This document shows positions 48,301 through 60,900 of a DNA stretch of 64,000 bases, piece by piece. The stretch is from Cardiocondyla obscurior (lineage: Eukaryota; Arthropoda; Insecta; Hymenoptera; Formicidae). The stretch covers positions 11,448,001 through 11,512,000 of the forward strand of contig NC_091864.1 in NCBI RefSeq assembly GCF_019399895.1, read 5' to 3'. The notes under the pieces were generated by a model. It was not told the origin of the DNA, did no database searches, and worked only from the letters and a program-made list of their open reading frames with translations. The translations under genes and the position numbers were made by a program. How positions within the stretch are numbered: the first letter of the stretch is position 1; the number at the start of each line of letters is the position of its first letter.

Positions 48301-50400
48301 TATACTGATCGCTTCTCCCGTTGGTGCTCGCAATCTACGTGTCGTAATTTGCTCAATCGCTCGATCTCTTTCTGGTCCAGCGGTCTTCCTGTGCCAATCG
48401 GCCGAATCGGCGCTATCGAATGGGCGGGTAGAACATTAGTTACCGGTAACAAGCGCGCAGAACAAGTACGTTACAACGTACCGAGGGCATGTTCTACACA
48501 ACCATAAAGTACGCGTCACACCATACTATTTGTACAAACCTCGCGGCCTAGGCGTGGATTTGTTTATCGGTTCGCGCACGAGGAATTCTGGACGCACGAG
48601 GATTCCGGATCGAATGAGCGGCGATTGACTTTTTATCTACGCGCGTCCTAACAATTGTCGGTTATTGTTGCGAAAGAAAATTTCTCAGAATGCAACGAGA
48701 GAAGTTTCCCGGTCTCATCGGTAATGGAGAGAAAAATAACCGCGTGAAATGAAAATAAACGTTTTTGCTAGCGAAACAGTTGAATTACAGAAGATATTCC
48801 CTATCCGGCAATTCGCTGACGTTGGCTAACCCGTTTTTCAGCGACGCGACAGCGTTTACCTTCGTTTTTCCAGCCACCGAATCCCCCACAGCCGTTTCTC
48901 CAACTCGCTTTTCGTACCGTTGATTCGCGTACGTAGTTCGTAGTTTGTCTAGTTCAAACAACGACGAACAGTTAGATACGGGAGACTTTTATTTGCTGGC
49001 GCGAGCGCCGCCGCAACTCGTTACTGGTCCCGGCACCTGCACCAGATGGTGAAATAATTTGAAACTCGCGAATAAGCTACAGGTCCCGGGGTTACTAGGT
49101 TTTCAGGAAAACTGAAAATTGCTCGTTCTTTCTTAGTTCCGCGAGCACGACGGGTAGGTATGAGACCGCCTGTTCTTTTCTAGCGTGTAGCGGGATCGGG
49201 GAAGAGGATACGCCGCATGTGGAAAGTGACAGCCGGCGGAGAAGCCGCCGCAGGGCTTGTAGAAATCCCAAACTTGTCGATAGATTCGTTAGAGCAAACC
49301 CGAAGCTCCCTCGTTCCCTCACGCGGCGAAGCTGTCGAGTCGCGCAACCGTGTTTTCCACCCCCTGCTATCCACCGGAACTTCCGGCCAAATTGAATCAC
49401 GCGGAATTTCGCGGTAACAATCTTCTGTTTGACTTCGAGCGACCGGTTGATTCACTTCGTGCACGAGATCCGCGCGGCACCCGTAGTCGCCGACCACGGC
49501 GATCTTATTTCCCTCATTGAACGGGTCCAAGCTTCCTCGGTACGACACGGCATACATATTTGAAGAGATCCCATCGCAGCCCCCGCCAAGGGATAACATT
49601 CTCGTTATATTTTCGGGAGAGCGGATTTATAAAAATGAAAAATAATCGACTCAATTTATTTAATAATGTTTACGTAACACGGTAACTATTAGGTTACGTT
49701 GCATTATCCCGTTTTTTGAAAAGTGAAATATTGCGAGTTAACGCGAAAACGTAAACAATGTAATTTATGTAATGCATTTATGATGTTATAAATAATAACG
49801 CACGAATGTATAATTTACGGCGCATGTCTTCGGATTAAATTAGCTTAGAATTTCATCCGGCGTTCCTGATTCACGTGAAACTGTTCTCTGTTTAACGTGT
49901 CTACGTTGATTTTTCAAATTTGCTCGGCTTTCGTATTTACCGCTACAATTAAAAATTTACATATGTTCCAGTTACTTTTTCATCATTAAATTATCTCGCC
50001 GCGGTTTTTCTAGAATTTCAATTTTATGCAGCCTGAAGATTTCATATCGTAGCTTATTTGGAAAGATGGGCTTTTCTGTATTTCACATATATGTCGCGCA
50101 CGAGTGTGTATATGACAGTCATTTCTCTATTGCGAAGTGTTCTGTGTACCGCGAACTCGAGTAAAGTAGAAGCTTCGGAGAAAATAGGAAGTTGGCTACG
50201 AAACATCTAAAAGGGAACCACTTGATTTGATAGCGGCATCTGCTTTGTTCAAACACAAATCGGCATTTAATGCCGTTTGACAATTTTACTTTGTCTCTTG
50301 TTGATTACAATAAGTCGTTCGCGCGGCAGTCGTTTTATCTACGTTTTTGGATTTAAATAATACTAGAAGAAACCATGCGCGCGCTATTTTTTAAGAGATC
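41850..50400. other. Non-coding stretch upstream of the Dpr-family gene
   Basis: No supported coding exon. It contains a GA-rich run (about 42271-42292), an AT microsatellite (45333-45368) with imperfect flanks, and several T-runs (46860-46890, 48150-48280). Open frames at about 44249-44560 and on the minus strand at 49095-49599 have no clear splice signals. Confidence 0.4.
45333..45368. repeat. (AT)n microsatellite
   Basis: About 18 AT units, with degenerate ATATAT copies on both sides (45285-45380). Confidence 0.95.
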
Positions 50401-50439
50401 CTAATTACAAACTACGAAAAAAAAAATCATGCGACTCAC

Positions 50440-50903
50440 CAATCTGCATGAGCTTCAGCGGAGTTGTAGAGTTCTGCCGGTGACTGTAACATAAAATATA
50501 ACATATTAATGTAGACATGTTAGTATTTAAATTAATGTAAGGGTAAAGCTTTATTTTTATAAAGATTAAAAAAAAAGAAATTTATATTTACTTAAAAGTT
50601 GCTCCGCCGATGCATGATGCCCTTCCCGGGCCTGTTCTTCTTCTCAGATGGGACGTGTCGAGTCATCCTTCCGCGCACAAGTCACTCGCGAACAGCCCGA
50701 CCGTGATTTTACAATCGCGAAAATTATTGATCTCTTTCGCGCGTTCCTGTCCGACACTCGCGTTTAGAATAAAACCAAAAAATTACGCCCGAATATTTTG
50801 CGGAACTCCCGGAACGACCGACAAACCGGCTGCGGTTCGTATAATTAATAATATCGGCGGTGACGACACTTTCGTTGACAGCAGTGGATGCAGCTGCGTC
50901 GAT
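50440..50903 (-). ncRNA. Candidate spliced antisense RNA, two internal exons
   Basis: On the minus strand two exons are bounded by strong signals. Exon A is 50903-50592 (312 nt), entered through TTTTTTTTTGTTACAG and ended by GTAAATA. Exon B is 50483-50440 (44 nt), entered through TTATGTTACAG and ended by G|GTGAGTCG. The intron between them is 108 nt and T-rich. No frame stays open through both exons from an upstream start: the longest in exon A stops at 50724, and the ATG in its second half gives 24 codons to a TAA at the exon end. It is therefore more likely non-coding, or the 5' UTR of an unseen minus-strand gene. Exon B is open in two frames, so coding use is not excluded. It lies 227 bp from the first coding exon of the Dpr-family gene, on the opposite strand. 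Confidence 0.4.
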
Positions 50904-51129
50904 CTGTAACAAAAAAAAATATATAATTTAATAAACGGCAACAATAGAATCGATTAATCAGCTAATTCTTACGTAACACCGATTTTTTTAATAGAGACTA
51001 GCGCCGATAATTAATTTAGGTAAAATAAAATTGCTCTATGCGTTGATTACTTCGTTTCATATTGTAAAATCCTTTTGCTAAAATAAGGATCGCAAGATTA
51101 AATAAATGTTCTGCTTCTTGTGTTTGCAG

Positions 51130-51191
51130 ATAAACAATTGTGCTGCTGCGTACCAGCTTTGGGAACAGAAATGAGTTGAGGATCGACTACG
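51130..51191 (+). other. 5' UTR part of a Dpr-family exon
   Basis: The exon starts after TGTTTGCAG (ending 51129), so at least one leader exon lies upstream. The 62 bases before the ATG at 51192 contain an in-frame stop, which supports that ATG as the start. Confidence 0.7.
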
Positions 51192-54100
51192 ATGTTGAGT
51201 CGTCTTTCGGCCGTGGTGGCCTCCATTTTGGTTCACCAGATATATTTTTTGTGCACTGCCAGCGCGTTAGGTAAATAGTTAAATATCACGTTATTTATGT
51301 AATTTCATAATGGAGAAACAGCCTCGTAATCTTTATCGTGAAACAGATATACTCGCTATACTTTGCAATACTAATGCCGCGTTAAAACTACCTGAATTAA
51401 AGATTATAAAATTGTATAAAAAGCGGATTTGCCGCGGTACATGAACGGAATTTTTGCAACCATTTATTTGTTTCTCCGGCCTGCTCGCGGAAAAGTCAGT
51501 CTTTGTTGTCGGTGGGGAAAAAAAAATATATATATTCCAGACATAGTTGCTGGAAACAGAAAATCAGATTATACTGAATAACGAGGTATGAGCTGAACGC
51601 TCGGTACCCAGACCTTGTCCTATAATTTTCCAATTAAGGCATTGGATTCTCATAAATCCATGAGCACGGATGGCTTCCATAAATTTGACGCCGTAGCCGA
51701 GCGACAAACCGCGGTCGATTCGACGTACTTTTAGATTCGAGGCGGCTCTTACAAGGTTTGGATGAAATGCTGATATTGAAGGGAGAGAAGAACTATGAGA
51801 CTCGTGCAATTGGTCACGATACTTCCGAACGGTACGAAAGTCTGTTTTCCTTTGACAGAAATAATATAGGGCACTTTCGGAACGTATTGGGTCTGGGCGC
51901 GACTGCTCCCTGTCTTTGTGCAACGCGAAAATATATTACAACAAGGCAGTTTGAGAGTTCGCCGAGAAAAACCGCTCGTCTTTAATTTTTATACATATAT
52001 ATATATATATATAAAGTTAATACGTTAAAGTATATGCTAAGCTAATTTTAATACCGCTAGCGCGTTAATTTTTTTTCTAGAAATTTATTCCCGGGATACT
52101 TAACATAATGTTGGGAAGATTTTAATTTCTTTCGTTCGTTGTTCTTCCGGGATTTACGTGAAACTCACGCGCGACAGTGTCTTTCACAAACACGCCACTT
52201 TCTGATGCGTCGGTACGTAATCCGTGCTTGCAAGCGTATCTAAAACGAAATCCTGACCAGTAAGTGAGCTTATCCCTCTCACGGAGATTACGTGCTTCGT
52301 CTTTCTAGCGGATATTAGAAGTCCGTTTGCCTCATTCCTTTTCCAAGGTGTCTCTTTGTAGCGAGAGAATTCAACTTGTTAGATTGGCGCGGGCGCCGGA
52401 GAGGCGAAAGGTCCTTTGCCAGCGCGCCGGTTGCTAGAACTGATACATCTCTCGGGGATTATCCCGTCTTCCTACGGGAAATACTTAGGTCGAGACCTTG
52501 GAACAGGAATAGAGAAACAGAGAGAAAGCGGGGCAATTCGTCAAAGCGGTGGTGAAAGGGAGTTGTCGGCGCGCGGACGATCAGCTGGGAAAATAATTTC
52601 CAAGTGCACCCCCTCCCCTCCTCCTCACATAGTCAGGATTTCTTAGAGCCTCGTAGTGAGATGGGAAAGATCCTCGGCGAAGTTCCTCCGAATTGAACCT
52701 GAACGGAGCCGACCGTGGGGAACCGTTTGAACCATCGAATTTGATGGAGAGAGATATTGCCATTCCCTCACGTGGTCTTTTCGAATTCTATCGCGGTTTT
52801 CCTTTATTTTTCCACATCCCGCTTGTCTCTTTCAACGGCGCGCGCTTTATAAGGGACTCAGATTGCACGGTTTCCTCGGTATCGCCTCGAAAAACGACGA
52901 CGCCGCTGGAAAACTGGCTTTATTACCTCTTTCTGTTCGATCTGCGCGCGTACCGTGCCAAGCTATGTAAAGCTATGCTTATAAGATGCTTGATGCCTTC
53001 GAACCCAGACAGGGGTAAAAAAGATAACGTAGTTGCAAAAATTCTATCGAATAACGTTGAAATATGTTCACGTGCGTGTACACGTAAAGGATATAATATG
53101 GAAAATAAATAATAACGTTACAAAATTATATTACGTTTATAATACAATCTTAAAGTTAATATATCGTTTACCGTAATTTAATCTTAGGTAATTAACTTAG
53201 CTTCTACATATTTCCGGGCATTTTAATTTTCGATGCTTTTTATTTACCAGACGAGTTATTTGTACAAATACGTACTTATTACCTCGCGGAAATTTTTTTT
53301 TTTATACCATTTTCCATCACAGGCAAATCCGTTTAGGCAGATGCACGCGCAATACGCGCATTGTTTGCAAAACATCTCGTAACGGGACGTTTACTTTTGC
53401 TACATGCGTTTACCTCGAATTTTCGTAGAATTATTTATTCAGTGCGATGTAATAAAAACATGCCGATAGCACTGCTGCGTATGCATTCGCGCACGTCGAA
53501 ACCATACCTCGCTTTTACGTTTCGGTGTTGAGACACACATGGTTTTGAAAATTTCGGTCGTGTTTATTTTCTCGCATATTACAACAGAAATATTTTGCTG
53601 AACAATGGCGACACAATTTTCTATAGTTTTCTTATAGAGATACGTAATTTCTCTTCAAAATTGCAAGCGGTTATAAAGTTGTAATAATCTTTTCGTACTT
53701 TGGTGACGCACGACGTATTAAGAAATCCGCCAATGGTTATGCAACTTTATGAGGAGAATATATTTGCGCGTACCGTCTCAGGAAGTTACATAGCCGCGTA
53801 TGCTTCTTGCTGATAAGGCCATTCAAGATGTCGGCAAGTGCATGGATTCGCTCCGTGTACATCGGGGTGGAAAGTGAAATCTTTTTCGATGTCGTGCACG
53901 CATCACGAATAACTATATTTCTACCGTGAATTTAATATCTTGAAGATTTTAAACTTTAAAACGATATCATTTTTTTTTAACGTCTGCGATACTTTGCTGT
54001 ATTACATATGTCTAACATCAAAAATTATTTTTTTGTTGCAGGTGTGAAACCATTTCCAAATTTTGAAAAATTACCACGTTCATTCTGGCACGAACTTAGT

Positions 54101-54972
54101 TCCCCTTTCACAGAGGTATACGAAGTTGCATTTATTAAATTTATTAGTAGATTTTTTTCAATTGTTTAATCTTAGAACAGCGTCTAAAAAACTTGAATAA
54201 CACTGCGATTTGTCGCAGCTTTTCAAATTTTTTATTTTTGTTTAATTCTTTTATTTATTCACGTAATAAATGAGTTTTTATTAATATTATCTGTTCGGTT
54301 ACATACTTAAATTTCTGAATTTTTAATAATAACTACCCAAAATTATTAACCTGCGTCGAAATTATGTTTTATCAAAATTTCATAGATTTAATTATACTCG
54401 TGTATGAAAAATGACGTTGAATATGATGTGTTCTAGAATTAATATAATTTAATAGATGTATATAGAATGAATATACTTAATGCATTGCTAAAAGTATTTC
54501 AGTTTCTTTTACTTTTGAAAAATTTTAGATGAAAATAAAGTTCATATTTTTTTTAAACAAGTAAAAAATAAAAAAAACGTGCTTCTCAATGTAAATAAGG
54601 TTATGTGGTTCTTATCAAAATTTGCAATTCAGATTACATTTACGTCACACTCACTATTTGAATGTTTCGTATTTATCACTTCCGGTGTTTCGAATAAAAC
54701 ATTACATGTACTTGAAATTAACAGCAATCGCAATTATTCTATATTATTTTAAGACAGTTTCGTTAATTATAATGCAAGCGCATAAATAACAAAGAGAAGC
54801 AAATGCATTTTAGCTTTTATTGCAGGTTTACGAGGTGGAGAATTTCGTGACTGAAACAGGTACTCCTGAGCCGAGACCGTTTTTCGAGGATCCAGAAAGC
54901 AACATTACTGTACAACTCGGTGCTCAAGTCTACATGCACTGCAGAATACAAAATTTACAAAATACTCTAAAG
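51192..54972 (+). CDS. Dpr-family (zwei Ig domain protein zig-8-like) cell-surface protein, N-terminal part
   Basis: Dpr proteins are neuronal immunoglobulin-superfamily surface proteins that bind DIP partners and help specify synaptic connections. Exons seen: 51192-51270 (phase 1 end), 54042-54115, 54826-54972, all phase-consistent, giving residues 1-100. Residues 1-25 form a signal peptide (hydrophobic SAVVASILV and IYFLCTASA; A-S-A before the likely cleavage). Residues 27-75 are a linker (SFWHELSSPFTEVYEVENF). Ig domain 1 begins near residue 70: PFFEDPESNITVQLGAQVYM, then HCRIQNL. Cys90 is the expected B-strand disulfide cysteine, and Asn77 is in an N-glycosylation motif (NIT). The frame ends in phase 0 at LQNTLK|GTAAGTT, where this family usually continues with a VSW-type exon. 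The rest lies beyond the window. Family call good; which of the paralogues cannot be told. Confidence 0.82.
51271..54041 (+). other. Intron between Dpr-family coding exons 1 and 2
   Basis: Runs from GTAAATAG to TTTTTTGTTGCAG. It contains a short AT microsatellite (51996-52014) and open frames on both strands (minus 51564-51923; plus 52693-53112) with no matching splice signals. Confidence 0.7.
54116..54825 (+). other. Intron between Dpr-family coding exons 2 and 3
   Basis: AT-rich 710-bp intron from GTATAC to TTTTATTGCAG. No other feature seen. Confidence 0.75.
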
Positions 54973-57900
54973 GTAAGTTAAACACTTTCATCTTCAAGAA
55001 TATTCAGCATAACGCATGAACTCGTCGACAGTTTTCGGTTCTGTGCAATTTATCCTTATATACGTTAATTTTTGTGTACTAGACAAATTGGTATGAAACT
55101 CTCCAGCATCTATTTTTTTACATTTCTTTCGTTTACATCAGTACTTTTTTAAATATAAACTTTCGCCCCCCCTTTTTTTTACAACATTAATTGTCATACA
55201 AAGTATGAAAGGACACTGTTAAAATATTTTACTACGTTTCCGTGCAAGCTTCGTAAGAATATACATAATAAACATAACATTTTCAATGTATGCGATATTA
55301 TGTTATCTTCTAAAAGCCAAGCACTTCACATTGTTTTATGTAGAGACTTTGTTGATTTTCCCGTCCCCTTTCCCATGTGCAGCTACTATGCAGCACTTAG
55401 CTCATCCTAATTCTCCCAAAGGAAATTCCACGGATGGCGGTAGGATATTTTCCTCCTAATTTTGTGGCCGCGCTACTCAATTATTATGACGCAAATAATA
55501 GCTATAATGCGCCAAGCCCCCGTGCTCCTTGTGCAAGCGTACCTTGTATGTTTATTCAATATTAAATTGCCTATTTATTATTAGCATTTGCGAGGAACTC
55601 AATATAAAAGTACATTTCGTCGCGTGCAATTTCCACCTCGTCATTTGTAAAAGATTAACAAACTTTTTGAATTAAAAAAAAAAAAGAAAAGCAAACCTAA
55701 AATTATGGAATATAATTACAAGAATGTAATTACAAATAGCATTTCGTGAATTTTGCTTTAACTTTCAGAATAATACAGATTAGTTACTTGTAATGCCGTT
55801 ATAACGGAATTGCAACTAATATGTAATTTTCTAGTTTTTCTTCGATGTTTCCACGATTCTCTAATGCATTTTGATATATTGTTGCGTTGCACGGCATTGT
55901 TTCTGATGGGGTTTTACAACTATCCTGTTTAAAGGATTTAATCCTTAACGTACAAATACATTGAGAGCATTCCGTTGAAACTGATAGTTATGAACCTTTG
56001 AAACAGTTTGCAACTTGATATTACCGGAGCTCTTAAGACAAGTAACACTTTGCGTTAGTAAATATCGATATCGGTACGATATAATTTTCTTGTGATAGAA
56101 AGAGATTTAAACGTATAATGTTATTGATTAAACTGCCTTTTCTATTTCAATCGCTGCTATTACCGTCATATTTTTCTGTTAAAATTTTCACTTTTTATCA
56201 ATAAAATAATTTAATGAAACGCTTTACGTAAAATCTATTAATGACGAAAGCATTTATCGCGCGTTCGCTTATTTCAATTATAAACTTGCTTTTATAGGGG
56301 AAATGTATTTGTCGATATCAGTTTGTCGTAACGAAGATAAGGGAAAAGCTCGGCGTCATTGCACTTGCGATGTATCGCGATCAACAAATCGTCGGTGAAC
56401 TTACCAATCTCTCGAGCAAAGCTCGAGTCACATAGGAAGCATTTACAAACAGTGTATCAGAACATTTCGCTCGTTGGTTGCGAGTACTTGGAATTCAATC
56501 TTTCTAAGTGAGAATACGGTGGGGTTTGAGTGGAACAAGTTGTTCTATATATACGGCGAAATGAGAGCTGTACGCGTTTGTCTGCATTCTTACGAAACGC
56601 GTTTTTGAGCTCGATTTAAGAACTGATTTAAGAGTCTTCAAAAATCTTATCTCAATCCGAACAAATGTAAAATAAATTGCCGTCGCTTTTTTTTTTTTTT
56701 TTTTATCGCCGGTTTTATTGCGCGTGGAAAGTTAAGCGAAATTATGCCCCGCGAATAAAAATATATTAAGCGAAAATTCCGATAAACATATGCCATCGAT
56801 AGACGAGAGCCTAAGTGTTCTTCTGCATCAAACATGCCAAATATTTGCGAGAACGAGCCAACGTGCCTCAGAAGGAATTTATGTCATGAATAATATTTTC
56901 GGCATCTATTCCATTATGGCAAATTTTCTATCTTGGCAAAGCACTTATTTTTAATATTTATGAAATATTATTTTAATTAAAGTGCACGTTTACCAGACGT
57001 TTTAAAAAATGTGAAATTATTTTAAACGTATCTGCTTATACAGAAATTGAAGTGCCTCTTTATTTCCCTAATAAAATATTTTGGAACGAAGGCGTTGAGA
57101 CTGATTTATTTCGATAAATGCAGGAAAACTATAGAACAGCAACTTTATTAATAGTAACAAAAGACTTATTTCTTGCTTCACGATCAATAATGTTAATAAG
57201 ACAGTTGCTCGAACTACTCTCTAATGCAGGATCCATGAGTTTGCTGTTCCAGCTGTTTATTCTCAGTCGCCCAGTGTCGGACGAGTAGGAAGAATGATTG
57301 ACTTAAAGTACTTAAAGACAGCCCATGCCTGTAAGCGCTCACCCGTTACTTGATGAAATAATCAATTTATGTAAAGTATCTCGGTTCGCATATTTTAAAC
57401 ACGTATTCTGAATAAATTTATTTCGGATTATCGTTATCCTACTTTTATTAAAAAATATCGAACTAACGTTTCGAAAAAAAAAAACTAAAAAAATCACTCT
57501 TTAAAAATTTGCAAATGAAATAGAAAGATGATCGTTTCAGAAATTACTTTATGTTTAGCAAGTTTTTTTTTTTCATACACTGTATAAAGTGTTGAATACC
57601 TACGTGGCGTTAATATTATTTTTCGAATCCGTATTATTATATGTGAATCACAAACAAGGGAAAAGACGGCGTAGATATAGGTATACAAAATTACTGGCGC
57701 GATGCAAATAACCATAGTTCTTATAAGTAAGACTTCTGTATTCCAAATTGTCTCGAAGTCGTTACGAACTTCTTCCTGTTTTCGCGACTTTCCGCGCATA
57801 TAACGTGCACATCGGCCGAACTTTTAACAATGTCCCCGCCGCGCGCGCGCCACATTCAAGTTTATACCTGTGTAATTAGTTTGACGAGGACTCGTTACTA

Positions 57901-60900
57901 CATTAATTATAAACGAACCAAAACCCTCTCTATAGTAATACGACACTAACGTCTTTTGCTCCGCATAGCTTAAAACAGCGGCGAGTATGTCGTGGCTAAA
58001 AAAGCCATGTATTAAAGCAATTTTAATTAATCGATTAAAATTTTTGTTTGCGATTACGTTTGGAATCGAGTTAAGTCTTGACTTTCGTGCGTTTTATTAT
58101 AATTTCTTTTCTTTTTTTTTTCTTTTTCCCTCGTGTCACTCAAAAGAGTTGGACAGGGCCGCTATGTGGATCGAATAGATGTTGAATAAGTGCTTCTCGA
58201 TTGCCCCGACCGCATTGATTCGTTGTGCGCATCAATTCTAAAGGGAATCGCGTGCTGGATTGTCTTTCTACTCGTGGTAGTGCAATACTGTGATGCACAC
58301 TGGTATCACTTTCTTGAATTTAATCGAGGTTGGAATTCTAGAAAACGATTTGTGCGCAACAAGAGCTTCCTAAATGATGATAGACAAATTAAAGCCGAAA
58401 ATTTTCGCATCTATCCATTAACACGTAATTACACATTGTAATTATTTCATCGGTACACGCATACATTAATAAACACATTAAAAGCTTACTATTATATGTA
58501 TAAAACATGAACGAACTACTGAAATTAATTTGTAAACGAAATGAGTGCCTGAAGGAAATTATATATTTTACGTGTTTTGTATTCGATCTGCGAAAGTTAA
58601 TTAAAATCAACGTGTTGATACATAAGAACAATTAACGAACAAAATGAAATTTTGCATATTTTAATTAAATTACACAATCAAATTTTACCATCAAACAACA
58701 TTGTGTATCACTTTTTTTTATTATTAAAATTTTTACTGTTGCGCGTATTTAATTTATTTTAAAAATTCCAATTACTTGCTGTATATTTTTATATTTATTA
58801 CTTTGGGCTTTCTAACTAATTGTGTCATTGATAATATGATTTAGACAAAGAAATTGAAATTCAGTGTTACAAGCCCTCCTACGATTTACGAACGCGTGAG
58901 TTCTGAGTTCTTTAAAATAATCTGCATATCCTGATAGATATGATTAGAACATATGTATATTCCTACTCTGAATGCATAAATAATTAAATTGATTACAACG
59001 TGAAATAATTCTCGATCTTGGTGAGAATCCTGGTGAAGCTTTTTAATATGTTCCATTTTTCAACACATTACATTTGATTAAATTCGCGAATGCAACTCAT
59101 TATATATTGCACCTGTTATATTACCGCGTTCTAATAATTTCAATAATTGTTGACAAGAAATATTTTATCAATTCCCGCTATTATTATCACTCTAGCAATG
59201 ATTTATCAGCAAAAATTTCCGCCGCTGTCTTTTCTCCTCTCGAGAAGTTTTCTTTTCGGAAAGTTATTATTTCATTTTGCGTCCACGTATCCAACTCCTT
59301 TTCAATTAATTATTTTCTGTCTTCCGGTTCGCGCTTACTTTGTCCGTTATTCTGTATTTAGCGCAACTGAGTTTTAGCAGCTTCCTCCGACCGCGAACAA
59401 AGTTCTCACGTAGCTCGTCAATAAGTGGTTCAAAGACTAATCAAAGTTTTGCAAACGTGACTCACGTTCACTGTCTCGGCAATACACAATAAAGTTATTT
59501 CCCTTCGTCATTGTCGAAACATGCGCGAAAGTTTGCATGGCTCGTCTCGTCAGTGCGACGTCATTTTTCAACTTTTCGCACACTGTTGTCGACGACAACG
59601 GGCTTCGATTGCGGTTCACTCGATGGACCGGCGAATCCAATTTTCTTACCTTTGTGCCCGCGGACCGAATTCCAGTTAGACTGGCTTTACGGATTTCGGC
59701 AAGCGTCAGAGATCACGGTTGACCGGAACGAGATCTCTACTGTTGGAGTTGCGATCACGTAACTCATGAGTTCCGTGGTGGTGTAAGAGGCTCCGCACAC
59801 GATCAGATTTGAGAAAATTTTGGAACTTTTAAATCTATTTAATATCTTTTACAATATCTATTACCTAGAGCCGTAGTAAAAAGTACTCGAATCTTGAAAT
59901 TTATCGCACAAAAGTTTTTGGAATTTTTTTCCCTTCTTTTTTTTTCCCAGGATGAGACGATCGACATTAGAGATCTCTATTTTAATTATATTAAAATAAT
60001 TCTTTAGTGGCGTGCGATTGCGACATTAAGAAACGCATGGAAATAAACAGCTAGAGACATTAAAACTCAACGACTATCAATATTGAATGGTTATTTACCG
60101 CAGAAAACATCGAGTGTAAAATGTAACGTTTTCAAAACAATTTGTATCGATCATACGTCGTGTTGTACAGATGCACCGTGTGTTTTCGCTTGGTATATCA
60201 GATGGTTTCGTGTTATTAACTTCGATAGGAATTTACTGACACACGGACATTTCCACTACATTCCTTGACATACTCCCGCATGTAAAATACGAACACGTAG
60301 GCAGTGCGGCTGATGGAATATAAAAGAGGAAGTTCGTTGTATAGTTGGCGTATCCGCGGTAAATGTTTGCTCAAAACGTAGTAATCGGAGTAAATAAACA
60401 AACAGTATATTGCCGTATATTGATCAGTAACCGAAACATTGAATACATAAATCGTTAATTTAGCGAGTGTCCGCATATGTGCGCGCAAGTGCATCTATGA
60501 ATGTTCCGCGAATGATCCATTAACATATATATATATGCGGCAATGCTAGATAATATTATTCGCTTTCATTAGGCGCCGTAAATTTGGAGTATTAATATAT
60601 TATCAGGAATATCGAAAAATCTACCGCCAGCATTTCCTGCACGCGTTATTATATTAATATATGCATTTATTATATGTTGCGAAGCGTAATTTGATGCCAG
60701 CGCAAGGAAACTTGCGCAAAGTCAACATGAAGGATTCGGGAGTTTACAAGTTAAACATGGCACATCTTCAAATAGTGATCTTAATTAATGTGAGTTTACG
60801 ATTAGTCCCGATATGAGCAGGGAGGTAGCGTAATTATGGCAAATAATTTGGCGGAACAATGACCGATCCGACCGCGCGCATGGTTTCCGAAATAATGCCG

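Noticed and set aside
49095..49599. Overlapping minus-strand frames of 101 and 139 codons
   Set aside because: Fairly protein-like composition, but no acceptor or donor fits and two frames overlap; kept only as a weak possibility.
50610..50909. 99-codon plus-strand frame
   Set aside because: The strong splice signals bounding this interval are on the minus strand; the plus frame is its shadow.
51564..51923. 119-codon minus-strand frame inside a Dpr-family intron
   Set aside because: No acceptor or donor fits and no recognisable motif.
52693..53112. 139-codon plus-strand frame inside a Dpr-family intron
   Set aside because: No splice sites or homology clue; first Met is internal. Could be a chance frame in mixed-composition DNA.
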